This document shows positions 15,861-23,909 of a DNA stretch of 45,012 nt, one piece after another; positions within the stretch are counted from its first letter, which is position 1; each line of letters starts with the position of its first letter. The notes below the pieces were generated by a model. It did no database searches. It had not been told where the DNA came from and saw only the letters and a program-made list of their open reading frames with translations. The translations under genes were made by a program, and so were the position numbers. Source of the DNA: Oscillospiraceae bacterium (GTDB lineage: Bacteria > Bacillota > Clostridia > Oscillospirales > Oscillospiraceae); the NCBI GenBank assembly GCA_020025305.1, contig JAHHSG010000018.1:1-45012 (forward strand). The letters run 5' to 3'.

Positions 15861-16880
15861 ATGGATTATCAGGAAATTTTACAGCAGGCTCGCACCTGCA
15901 TGGGTCCCTACTGCAAAGCCTGCCCTGTGTGCAACGGCATGGCCTGTAAAAATACGATTCCCGGGCCCGGCGCCAAGGGGATGGGCACCGGCTTTATTCG
16001 CAATTACCAAAAGTGGCAGGAACTGTGCGTCAATCTGGATACTATCTGTGAAAATAAGCCTGTAGATACTTCCTTTGATTTTTTTGGTTCCAACATGGCC
16101 GCACCTATTTTTGCTGCACCGGTTGGTGCTATGAAGCTGCACTACGGCGAAAAATATGACGATCTGGACTATAATGATCTGCTGGTATCCTCCTGTGCAG
16201 CAGCTGGTATTGCCGCCTTCACCGGTGACGGCACCAATCCTGCCGTGATGGAAGGTGCCGTTAATGCGATTAACAATGCCAAGGGCTATGGCATCCCCAC
16301 TGTGAAGCCTTGGGATCGGGGCACTGTTATGGCAAAGATGGACATGGTAAAGGCCGCTGATCCTCTGGCAATTGCCATGGATATTGACGCGGCAGGTCTG
16401 CCCTTTTTGAAGAATCTCACCCCTCCTGCCGGCAGCAAAACCGTAGAGGAGCTGCGTGAGATTGCGCAATATGCCCAAAAGCCCTTCCTGCTCAAGGGAA
16501 TCATGACGGTGCGCGGTGCAGAAAAGGCGCTGGAAGCAGGCGCCAGCGGTATTGTTGTCTCCAACCACGGAGGTCGCGTGCTGGATCAATGTCCCGCTAC
16601 CGCCGAGGTGCTGCCTGCCATAGCCGACGCTGTCGGGGGAAAGATGATGATTTTGGTGGATGGCGGGATTCGAACCGGCATGGATGTATTTAAGGCGCTG
16701 GCCTTGGGTGCTGACGGTGTACTCATTGGCCGCCCCTTCGTGACCATGGTCTACGGCGGCGGTGCTGAAGGTGTCAGCGTATACACCAATAAGCTGATTG
16801 CAGAGCTGAAGGATACCATGGCCATGTGCGGCGCACATTCCCTTCATGAGATTCGCCGCAATATGCTGTTCGGTTATTGA
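15861..16880 (+). CDS. FMN-dependent alpha-hydroxy-acid oxidizing protein with Cys-rich N-terminus
   Basis: A 339-residue TIM-barrel flavoenzyme related to lactate and glycolate oxidases and dehydrogenases. The active-site histidine H236 and arginine R239 sit in SNHGGRVLDQ, the flavin-binding lysine K212 is in LLKGI, and the phosphate site is DGGIR (267-271) with GADGVLIGRP (283-292). Unlike classical members it opens with C13-x4-C18-x2-C21-x2-C24-x4-C29, which could bind an Fe-S cluster or zinc. In an anaerobe it more likely passes electrons to a carrier than to oxygen. A longer frame from 15843 is open, but GAAAGGA sits 7 nt before the ATG at 15861. It converges on a TRAP transporter. The substrate (for example lactate) is inferred only. 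Confidence 0.85.
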   Translation: MDYQEILQQARTCMGPYCKACPVCNGMACKNTIPGPGAKGMGTGFIRNYQKWQELCVNLDTICENKPVDTSFDFFGSNMAAPIFAAPVGAMKLHYGEKYDDLDYNDLLVSSCAAAGIAAFTGDGTNPAVMEGAVNAINNAKGYGIPTVKPWDRGTVMAKMDMVKAADPLAIAMDIDAAGLPFLKNLTPPAGSKTVEELREIAQYAQKPFLLKGIMTVRGAEKALEAGASGIVVSNHGGRVLDQCPATAEVLPAIADAVGGKMMILVDGGIRTGMDVFKALALGADGVLIGRPFVTMVYGGGAEGVSVYTNKLIAELKDTMAMCGAHSLHEIRRNMLFGY

Positions 16881-16950
16881 GAACGGCGGTAATAACTCAT
16901 TTCCAACTCCCCAGTATGGTACGTGATGTACCAACGTCTCTCAGATAGCT

Positions 16951-16987
16951 AAAAAAAAGCTCGGATCGTACGATCCGAGCTTTTTAT
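16951..16987. terminator. Bidirectional rho-independent terminator
   Basis: A perfect 10-bp palindromic stem (16959-16968 with 16971-16980) has eight A residues on its left and a T-run on its right. It ends both the oxidase gene (+) and the TRAP permease gene (-). Confidence 0.9.
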
Positions 16988-16994
16988 TTGCATG

Positions 16995-18992
16995 TTAGTC
17001 GTTCATCTCAACTGCGCATTCTCTTTTAGCGTTAGTACGCTGCAGCAGGATGATCGCTGCCACAAACACAAGACCCAGAATATCGGTCAGTGTGCCGGGG
17101 ATCATCATGCCTAGGCCGCCGGCCACAAGTGCCAAACGCAAAACCATAGGAATGCTCTTGTAGAGGAAGCCATTGAGGGCTGCGGCAATACTGAAAATAC
17201 CCAGCAGAGCACTTGCAGCGATCTGCACCACGCTCCACCATCCATCTACGCCGACAAACAACAGCTGGGAGTTATAGGCAAAGATGTACGGGACAATGAA
17301 GGCCGCAATGGCCAATTTTGTTGCCGTGACACCGGTCTTCATGGGGTTGGACTTGGCAATCGCGGAACCTGCATAAGCGGCCAGAGCCACAGGGGGCGTA
17401 ATGTCAGCCACGATACCGAAGTAGAACACAAAGAAGTGCGCTGCCACATGAGGCACACCCAGCTGAATAAGGATGGGGGCACAGGTGGACGCCATGATGC
17501 AGTAGTTCGCGGTGGTAGGCACACCCATACCCAGCACAATGCAGCAAAGCATGGTCAGTACCAGACCCACGATCATAGTATCTCCGGACAGGCTGACGAT
17601 GGCGTTGATAAGGGTAGAGGCAAGACCGGTGACCGTAATGCAGCCGGCAATGATACCAGCCATACCGCAGGCCACAGCCACAGTGATTGCGCCCTTAGCA
17701 CCTGCCTCCAATGCTTCCAAAATTTTCTTGAAGGTGAGCCGCTCATCCTTGTTGATGAAACCTACCACGATAGCTACAGCAATCGCAATGGCAGCGGAAA
17801 ACTGCATGGTGCGCGCGCCGGAAGAAACCAGCCAAACCAGCAATACCAGAGGTGCCAGCAGATAGCACTTACGCAGCAGATACCCCCACGCAGGGAGATC
17901 CTCCTTAGCTACACCCTTCAGCCCCAGCTTCTTCGCTTCCAGATGGACAGCAATGAAGATGCCGGCAAAATACAGCACAGCGGGCAGAATGGCCTTTGCA
18001 GCCACCTCCATGTAGGGAAGGTTCATGTACTCCGCCATCAAAAAGGCAGCCGCACCCATAATAGGGGGCATAATCTGGCCACCGGTAGAAGCAGCCGCCT
18101 CCACAGCGCCGGCAAACTCCGGCTTGTAGCCAGTTTTCTTCATCATAGGAATGGTCACGGAGCCAGTGGTCACTGTGTTGCCCACGGAGGAGCCGGACAC
18201 CATGCCGCACAGAGCAGAAGAGATAACGGCCACCTTGGCAGGGCCGCCGGAGGACCAACCGGCCACACGGTTTGCCAGGGAGATAAAGAAATTGGCAATC
18301 CCGGTACGCTCCAGAAATGCACCAAAGATGATAAAGAGGACAATGTAGGTATAGCACACATTGATAGGTGTACCGATAACGCCGGAGGTGGTATAGAACA
18401 ACTTATAGATAATGTTGCGCAGCGCCACCATGAAATCGGCGTTCCAGCTCATCTGATTGTAGAAAGTATAGACCAACAGAGCACCGGCCACACAAAGAAT
18501 AGGCAGACCCACACAGCGGCGGCACAACTCACAGAGCACCAAAATACCCACCACACCAATGGCTACATGGATGGGCTGGATACGGGTAGCGATCTCAATC
18601 ATGGACATGGCATTGAAGGCAAAATAATAGAATGCACCTGCGCCCAAAACCATGATCAAAATATCATACCAAGGGATATAGTTGGAACGCACATGGTGCT
18701 TCCGGGCGGGATACGTTAAAAAGCCCAGTACAATGATAGTGCCGACAAACAAACACAGCTTCGTCTCCGGCAGTGCACGACTCCAAAGAGTCATAGCAAT
18801 ACAATACAGGGAAAATGCAGCCATTAACAGCTGCACCGCAATCTTGGCCGGGCCCTCCCAGATACGGGTATTGGACTCACGGTCATACTTGCGCATTACT
18901 GCGTCCAGATCAGTTGCGCTGTCTCCGTCTGCCATAGCAGCAGCCGAGTCCGCAGCAGGCGCCGTGTCTTTCTTTTTCTTAAATAAACTCAT
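16995..18992 (-). CDS. TRAP transporter fused permease subunit (TAXI type)
   Basis: A 665-residue membrane protein that fuses the small (4-helix) and large (12-helix) TRAP permease subunits, as is normal for TAXI-type systems. A charged 45-residue N-terminus precedes the first helix. The large-subunit region shows the typical GMVSGSSVGNTVTTG and GGQIMPPIMGAAAFLM segments (about residues 258-315). TRAP transporters import organic acids and similar solutes using the Na+ gradient. AGGAGGTACCC lies directly before the ATG. The binding protein gene lies 164 bp upstream, separated by a long hairpin. Confidence 0.94.
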   Translation of the reverse strand: MSLFKKKKDTAPAADSAAAMADGDSATDLDAVMRKYDRESNTRIWEGPAKIAVQLLMAAFSLYCIAMTLWSRALPETKLCLFVGTIIVLGFLTYPARKHHVRSNYIPWYDILIMVLGAGAFYYFAFNAMSMIEIATRIQPIHVAIGVVGILVLCELCRRCVGLPILCVAGALLVYTFYNQMSWNADFMVALRNIIYKLFYTTSGVIGTPINVCYTYIVLFIIFGAFLERTGIANFFISLANRVAGWSSGGPAKVAVISSALCGMVSGSSVGNTVTTGSVTIPMMKKTGYKPEFAGAVEAAASTGGQIMPPIMGAAAFLMAEYMNLPYMEVAAKAILPAVLYFAGIFIAVHLEAKKLGLKGVAKEDLPAWGYLLRKCYLLAPLVLLVWLVSSGARTMQFSAAIAIAVAIVVGFINKDERLTFKKILEALEAGAKGAITVAVACGMAGIIAGCITVTGLASTLINAIVSLSGDTMIVGLVLTMLCCIVLGMGVPTTANYCIMASTCAPILIQLGVPHVAAHFFVFYFGIVADITPPVALAAYAGSAIAKSNPMKTGVTATKLAIAAFIVPYIFAYNSQLLFVGVDGWWSVVQIAASALLGIFSIAAALNGFLYKSIPMVLRLALVAGGLGMMIPGTLTDILGLVFVAAIILLQRTNAKRECAVEMND

Positions 18993-19092
18993 GGGTACCT
19001 CCTATTGATGATTTCTCTATTCACCGCAGCATACAAGGGACCATACGGGCCTTTAGGGTCGTGTCTTCCCTTTTATGTTGCGGTTTTTTACA

Positions 19093-19128
19093 GTACGCTA
19101 CGGCGGGGGTTTCCCCGCCGTAGCGTAC
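19093..19128 (-). other. Intercistronic hairpin between TAXI binding protein and permease genes
   Basis: A perfect 16-bp GC-rich inverted repeat (19093-19108 with 19113-19128) with a 4-nt loop. On the transcribed minus strand no U-run follows, so it is not a standard terminator. It probably protects the 3' end of the binding-protein message so that more binding protein than permease is made. Confidence 0.7.
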
Positions 19129-19156
19129 CTATTTTACAAATTTTTACCTACTCAGC

Positions 19157-20125
19157 TCACTCAGCCAAGGTGGGGACATTAAAGCCCTTCTCAGCAAAGT
19201 ACTTCGCAGCGCCGGGGTGGTAAGGCACAGAAGTAATGGAAGTTGCAAACTCCATGCTCAGCTCATTGTACTTAGCGTGGGAACTGCCCAGTGTGGTGTA
19301 GTTATCAAAGATATCAGCCGTCAGTGCGTAGATAGCATCGGCGGGAATATCATTGCGAGCCAAAATCACGGCGCCAACAGCCACAGTGCTCACATCCTCA
19401 GTCTGCCCATTATAGGTTCCTGCAGGAATGACTGCCTTGGAGTAGAAGGGGGAAGTTTTCAGCAGAGCATCAATGTGCTCATCATCCATGCTCACAAGGA
19501 AGGTGTCCTTCGTAGTGGACAGATCCACGATTGCCGTGGTGGGAGCACCGGCAACCACGAAGCCGGCATCGATCTTACCATCCTTGATGTCGTTGGCAGT
19601 ATCGCCGAAGGACTGATAAGTGGGCGTAATATCATCCAGTGTCAAACCGTAAGCACCCAGCACATCAATGGCGTTGAAATATACACCGGAGCCGGCAGCA
19701 CCTATAGATACGGTTTTACCTTTCAGGTCAGCTACGGTCTTGATGCTGGGATCGCAGGTAACCAGCTGTACCTGCTCCTTATAAAGAGCAGCCACGGTGG
19801 AGAAGCAATCCACCTTACCATCATCTTTGAAAAGATTCGTGCCTTCGTATGCGTACGCCATCACGTCGGACTGACAGAAAGCCAACTCGGCGTTGCCGTC
19901 CTGCATTTCCAGAACGTTGGAACGGGAACCGTTGCCTACCAGACCGGTTACCTCAATGCCCTCAGCAGTGTTGGTGGCGTGCTGGGCAATGGTACCGCCG
20001 AAAGCGTAATAAGTACCACTCTCGCTGCCGGTGACAAAACGCATCTTGGTCTTGCCGCCGCCACCGCAGGCGACCAAACTCAAGGCCATAACCAGCGCAA
20101 GAATCATTGCTACAAACTTTTTCAT
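19157..20125 (-). CDS. TAXI family TRAP transporter solute-binding lipoprotein
   Basis: A 322-residue extracytoplasmic binding protein. The signal peptide ends in the lipobox LVAC with lipidation at C20, followed by a glycine linker. The mature protein matches the TAXI pattern: TGSESGTYYAFGG near residue 31, LVGNGSRSNV near 60, LKGKTVSIGAAGSG near 134 and a C-terminal YHPGAAKYF. It captures the substrate outside the cell and hands it to the fused permease encoded downstream. The ligand of TAXI proteins is rarely known (glutamate and other acids are reported for some). AAAGGAG lies 8 nt before the ATG. Confidence 0.94.
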   Translation of the reverse strand: MKKFVAMILALVMALSLVACGGGGKTKMRFVTGSESGTYYAFGGTIAQHATNTAEGIEVTGLVGNGSRSNVLEMQDGNAELAFCQSDVMAYAYEGTNLFKDDGKVDCFSTVAALYKEQVQLVTCDPSIKTVADLKGKTVSIGAAGSGVYFNAIDVLGAYGLTLDDITPTYQSFGDTANDIKDGKIDAGFVVAGAPTTAIVDLSTTKDTFLVSMDDEHIDALLKTSPFYSKAVIPAGTYNGQTEDVSTVAVGAVILARNDIPADAIYALTADIFDNYTTLGSSHAKYNELSMEFATSITSVPYHPGAAKYFAEKGFNVPTLAE

Positions 20126-20179
20126 TTCTTTCGCTCCTTTTCTCAGCTTCTCCCGGAAGCTTTATTTACGATGGTATTT

Positions 20180-20208
20180 ATTTTACTACGTCTCTCCGCA
20201 TTTTGCAA
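20180..20208 (-). promoter_or_regulatory. Sigma-A promoter for the TRAP-TAXI operon
   Basis: Minus-strand TTGCAA (20203-20208) and TAAAAT (20180-20185) are 17 bp apart, about 55 bp upstream of the start codon. Confidence 0.65.
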
Positions 20209-20449
20209 GTCCTTTTTATATGCAAATTCATATTGCTTTTCTCCGTAGTCATGCAAAAAGTTTTGAATAGTAAAATAAATGTAAAAATTATTTATATTTA
20301 ATCCACTTTATTAACTCAAAAGTTATATATCCAGTTTTAATTCTTTTTTTGACTTTCCCATTTTACAAGTATCTCTCTTCTATTTTTGCAATGTTTTGTT
20401 TGCCATCCTGCATTTTTTTATTTTCCCCCTGCATTTTACTCGCCATTGC
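20209..20449. other. AT-rich intergenic region, no gene seen
   Basis: About 240 bp of AT-rich sequence separates the TRAP promoter from the thrS terminator. I see no credible coding region, RNA gene or repeat in it. Confidence 0.5.
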
Positions 20450-20487
20450 AAAAAGAAAACCGCCGGGAGTTGGCAATCTCCCGGCGG
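20450..20487 (-). terminator. Rho-independent terminator of thrS
   Basis: A 10-bp GC-rich stem (20460-20469 with 20478-20487) is followed on the minus strand by TTTTCTTTTT (20450-20459), 12 bp after the thrS stop codon. Confidence 0.9.
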
Positions 20488-20498
20488 CTTGCTGCTCT

Positions 20499-22292
20499 TT
20501 ATTTTTTCAACTTCCGATCCACCACGTCCTTCAGCAGCGCCTCAAACTCTGCAAAGGACATAGCCCCCAGATCACCATCGGCGCGGTGACGGGGCGAAAC
20601 GGTACCGTTCTCCATATCGCGGTCACCCACCACCAGCATATAAGGAACCTTCTCCAGCTGTGCATCACGGATTTTCTTACCGATCTTCTCATTGCGATAG
20701 TCCACTTCTACCCGGAAACCATCCTCAGACAGCTTCTTGGACAGCTCTGCACAGTAGTCAGCCGCACGGTCGGTCACGGGCAGGAAGCGCACCTGCTCGG
20801 GTGCCATCCAGGTGGGCAGCGCACCGGCATACTTCTCAATCAGCAGTGCCAGTGTACGCTCATAGCAACCCATAGAGGTGCGGTGAATGATATAGGGCAG
20901 GGCCTTTTCACCGTTCTCATCGATATAGTACATGCCAAAGCGCTCAGCCAGCAGCATATCAATCTGGATGGTAATGAGGGTATCCTCCTTGCCGAACACG
21001 TTCTTCACCTGTACGTCCAGCTTGGGGCCGTAGAACGCAGCCTCATCGATGCCGACTTCATACGCCACACCCAGATCGTCCAGAATTTGGCCCATCACGG
21101 CCTGCGCCTTCTCCCACTGCTCCGCCGTTCCCTCATACTTGTTGTTGGGGTTAGCCGGATCCCACTGGGAGAAACGGAAGGAGGCATCCTCCTTCAGGCC
21201 CAGCGTCTCCAGGCAGTAATTTGCCAGATCCAGGCAGTTCTTAAACTCTTCCTCCAGCTGGTCAGGGCGAAGGATCAGATGTCCCTCGGAAATGGTGAAC
21301 TGGCGCACACGGATCAAACCATGCATCTCACCGGAATCCTCATTGCGGAACAGGGTCGATGTCTCACCCAGACGCATGGGCAAATCACGGTAGGAGCGCT
21401 GACGGTTCAGGAACACCTGATACTGGAACGGGCAGGTCATGGGACGCAGGGCAAAGCACTCCTTCGTCTCATCGTGGGGATCCCCCAGAATGAACATACC
21501 GTCCAGATAGTGATCCCAATGGCCGGAGATCTTGTATAGATCGCTCTTCGCCATCAAGGGTGTCTTGGTCAGCTGATAGCCGCGCTTCTGCTCCTCGTCC
21601 TCGATCCAACGCTGCAAGATCTGAATGGTACGGGCACCCTTAGGCAGCATAATGGGCAGCCCCTGCCCGATGGAGTCCACCGTGGTAAAATACTCCAGCT
21701 CGCGGCCCAATTTATTATGGTCACGTTTGAGTGCCTCTTCCCGCTGCTTGAGGTAGTCCTCCAGCTCATCCTTCTTGGGGAAGGCGATACCATAGATGCG
21801 CTGGAGCATCTTGCGGTTGGAGTCTCCGCGCCAATAGGCTCCGGTGCAGCTGGTCAGCTTAATACCGTTGCCTTTGATGCGCCCGGTGGAGTCCAGATGA
21901 GGGCCGGCGCACAGATCCACAAAATCGCCCTGCTTGTAGAAGCTGATGACAGCATCCTCGGGCAGATCATGGATCAGCTCTACCTTGTAAGGCTCATCCT
22001 TCTCCTCCATAAACTTGACGGCCTCTTCCCGGGGCAGTTCAAAACGCTCCAGTTTCAGCTTCTCCTTGCAGATCTTGCGCATTTCGCCTTCGATCTGCGC
22101 AAGGATCTCAGGGGTGAATGACACATCAGAATCGATATCATAGTAGAATCCATTTTCAATGGAAGGGCCAATGGCCAGCTTCACATTGGGATAGAGCCGC
22201 TTGACAGCCTGCGCCAGTACATGGGAGCAGGTATGCCAATACGTCTTGCGATACTCCTTATTTTCAAAGGTGTAGATGTTTTCTTCGGACAT
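20499..22292 (-). CDS. thrS: Threonyl-tRNA synthetase lacking the TGS domain
   Basis: A 597-residue class II synthetase that charges tRNA-Thr. The editing-domain motif HTCSH (H20 and H24) starts almost at the N-terminus, so the roughly 60-residue TGS domain of canonical ThrS is absent. The editing domain continues with LCAGPHL. The catalytic core has the zinc ligand cysteine in MTCPFQ, motif 2 around RNEDSGEMHGL, and motif 3 around GCYERTLALL. The anticodon-binding domain fills the C-terminus. AAGGAGG sits 8 nt before the ATG at 22292; an upstream extension to 22340 would run into the T-box terminator and is rejected. Regulation is by the T-box upstream. Confidence 0.95.
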   Translation of the reverse strand: MSEENIYTFENKEYRKTYWHTCSHVLAQAVKRLYPNVKLAIGPSIENGFYYDIDSDVSFTPEILAQIEGEMRKICKEKLKLERFELPREEAVKFMEEKDEPYKVELIHDLPEDAVISFYKQGDFVDLCAGPHLDSTGRIKGNGIKLTSCTGAYWRGDSNRKMLQRIYGIAFPKKDELEDYLKQREEALKRDHNKLGRELEYFTTVDSIGQGLPIMLPKGARTIQILQRWIEDEEQKRGYQLTKTPLMAKSDLYKISGHWDHYLDGMFILGDPHDETKECFALRPMTCPFQYQVFLNRQRSYRDLPMRLGETSTLFRNEDSGEMHGLIRVRQFTISEGHLILRPDQLEEEFKNCLDLANYCLETLGLKEDASFRFSQWDPANPNNKYEGTAEQWEKAQAVMGQILDDLGVAYEVGIDEAAFYGPKLDVQVKNVFGKEDTLITIQIDMLLAERFGMYYIDENGEKALPYIIHRTSMGCYERTLALLIEKYAGALPTWMAPEQVRFLPVTDRAADYCAELSKKLSEDGFRVEVDYRNEKIGKKIRDAQLEKVPYMLVVGDRDMENGTVSPRHRADGDLGAMSFAEFEALLKDVVDRKLKK

Positions 22293-22322
22293 AAACGTTT
22301 CCTCCTTGTTAATTTGGGGCAG

Positions 22323-22590
22323 ACAAACAAAAAGCCTCACCCCTGATGTGTTTCAGGGGTGAGGTAAAAAATCTTTACTCCACGGTTCCACCCTGCTTAC
22401 GGCACATTTGCCGTCGCTCGTGTTCTCTATAACGGGAGAACCCGTCCCAGCCTACTGACAGCGGTGCGTTCGGTGGGCAGCTCGGGGGCGGTGCCGCATT
22501 GTTTTTCTCTGAGACTCTCACACCAAAATGAGTCCCTCTCTGCAGAGTTCCGCAAGCGGGTTCCCCGTCATCGCATCTTATGATTATTTT
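22323..22590 (-). ncRNA. T-box riboswitch controlling thrS
   Basis: The minus-strand leader carries the conserved T-box sequence AGGGTGGAACCGTGG (plus-strand 22380-22394), whose UGGA should pair with the acceptor end of uncharged tRNA. It is followed by a strong terminator with a 12-bp stem (22335-22346 with 22353-22364) and a U-rich tail (22324-22333). The 5' half forms the long stem I with the AGAGAG and GGTGTGAGA elements. A threonine codon ACC at 22490-22492 is my best guess for the specifier. When uncharged tRNA-Thr accumulates, the antiterminator forms and thrS is transcribed. Confidence 0.9.
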
Positions 22591-22592
22591 TT

Positions 22593-22621
22593 ATGATAGC
22601 ACCGTTTTTTTCGCTTGTCAA
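22593..22621 (-). promoter_or_regulatory. Sigma-A promoter for the thrS T-box transcript
   Basis: Consensus TTGACA (22616-22621) and TATCAT (22593-22598) are 17 bp apart on the minus strand. The -35 element overlaps the stop codon of the upstream phosphatase gene. Confidence 0.8.
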
Positions 22622-23280
22622 CGGGCATTCCGACTTTTTCCATCCAGCTGCATCAGTAGCTCTGCTGCCGTAGCCGTGATGGTTTCCGCCCCCGCCGCCC
22701 GCAGCTGCTCCTCCGTGCGAAAGCCCCAGCTCACCAGCACCGCAGGCAGCCCTGCGTTCTTGGCCGTGGCCACATCCACCTCGCTATCCCCCACATAGCA
22801 GGCCTGTTCCCGTCCCACGCCCAACGTCTCCAGCGCCTTCCATACCATCTGCGGCTCCGGCTTCCGGGGCACATCATCCCGCTGCCCGAAAGCAGGCAGT
22901 CCGGGGAAGAATTTTTTCGCCAATTCCTTGGTGACAGCATCCGGCTTGTTGGATACCACAGCCATCTTCACGCCCGCTGCAGCCAACGTATCCAACAGCT
23001 CCGCCACGCCGGGATAAGGATGGGTTTTTGTACAGTAGTGGACGCGATACCAATCCTTATATTCCGCCAGCACCTCCCTGATTTCTGTCTCCTCCGTTCC
23101 CTCCGGAAGTGCCCGACGGATCAACACGCCGGCACCGTTGCCCACATAGTCCCGGATTTCCTCCAATGTATGCTGCGGATAGCCTCTGCGTGCCAGCACC
23201 ACATTCACGCCATCGCGCAAGTCCTCCAGCGTATCCAGCAGTGTACCGTCCAGATCAAATAAAACCGCCTGGTATTTCAT
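22618..23280 (-). CDS. HAD hydrolase, phosphoglycolate phosphatase-like
   Basis: A 220-residue HAD phosphatase with nucleophile D9 and acid D11 in LFDLDGTLLDT, motif II serine in VVSNKP, motif III lysine in RKPEPQ and motif IV CYVGDSEVDVATAKNAG. The helical cap (about residues 17-80) and length match the Gph/PGP branch, which removes phosphate from 2-phosphoglycolate and related small molecules; PpaX-type pyrophosphatase activity is an alternative. AAGGAG lies about 9 nt before the ATG. The gene probably shares a transcript with the small membrane protein gene 58 bp upstream. Confidence 0.85.
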   Translation of the reverse strand: MKYQAVLFDLDGTLLDTLEDLRDGVNVVLARRGYPQHTLEEIRDYVGNGAGVLIRRALPEGTEETEIREVLAEYKDWYRVHYCTKTHPYPGVAELLDTLAAAGVKMAVVSNKPDAVTKELAKKFFPGLPAFGQRDDVPRKPEPQMVWKALETLGVGREQACYVGDSEVDVATAKNAGLPAVLVSWGFRTEEQLRAAGAETITATAAELLMQLDGKSRNAR

Positions 23281-23338
23281 CTATTTTACTCCTTATTAAA
23301 TATCTTCAAACATCCATAGCCGCCAATGGCATGTACTC

Positions 23339-23800
23339 TCACGGCTGTTTCTTTCTCCGATGCCACCGCCAAAGGCCATAGCGCAGGAGCACCACCGCCA
23401 ATGTCGGCAGTACGGCAAACAACGTCCCCAGCTTCCAAAACACGTCCAGCCAGTAGTCGTGTGGTGGGAATGAAAGGAGACACATCAAAAAATAGCTGCC
23501 CACCGCCGCCATAAGGGCTGTTGGCAAGATTCGTTTCAGTCCTAACGCCTCCAGCATTCTGTCGTTGACAAGCATACCATAAAGGAGCAGCTCTGTCACC
23601 CCAAAGACGTGCGCAGCTGCCAGAAGCATCCATAGAGGCCAAGTAACATCCACCATTCCACTGACAACGGGGTTTGTCACTCCGCCTCCAAAAGGATTGT
23701 ACGCATCACAGGTAAGTCCCAGCACCACACTCAAAAATGGCAGCATCCCGCTCCAAAGCAGGAGGCGCAAATACGGATGCTTTTTTAGAAATAGTTTCAT
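23339..23800 (-). CDS. Small multi-pass membrane protein, function unknown
   Basis: A 153-residue protein with four predicted membrane helices, at about residues 12-30, 50-72, 90-110 and 122-142. It has basic ends (KKHPYLR at the start, RWHRRKKQ at the end) that place both termini in the cytoplasm. No recognised domain. A GAGGTG ribosome binding site lies about 8 nt upstream of the ATG. It sits between ychF and the phosphatase gene on the same strand, but a hairpin after ychF makes independent transcription possible. I do not recognise a family. Confidence 0.65.
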   Translation of the reverse strand: MKLFLKKHPYLRLLLWSGMLPFLSVVLGLTCDAYNPFGGGVTNPVVSGMVDVTWPLWMLLAAAHVFGVTELLLYGMLVNDRMLEALGLKRILPTALMAAVGSYFLMCLLSFPPHDYWLDVFWKLGTLFAVLPTLAVVLLRYGLWRWHRRKKQP

Positions 23801-23861
23801 TCTGGGAACACCTCGTCCTTTCCTCTCATTGGAAGTTCACATAGCATCCCGCAAGAAAATC

Positions 23862-23896
23862 GTAAGAAGAGCGCACCGACATCCGCCGGTGCGCTC
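23862..23896 (-). terminator. Probable terminator after ychF
   Basis: A 10-bp GC-rich stem (23869-23878 with 23887-23896) lies 13 bp after the ychF stop. The following minus-strand sequence is T-rich but interrupted, so termination may be partial. Confidence 0.6.
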
Positions 23897-23909
23897 CTTC
23901 TGAAATATC

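Noticed and set aside
15879..16934. 351-residue open frame antisense to the hydroxy-acid oxidase
   Set aside because: It starts beyond the gene's stop and has no credible start signals; the plus-strand gene is clearly real.
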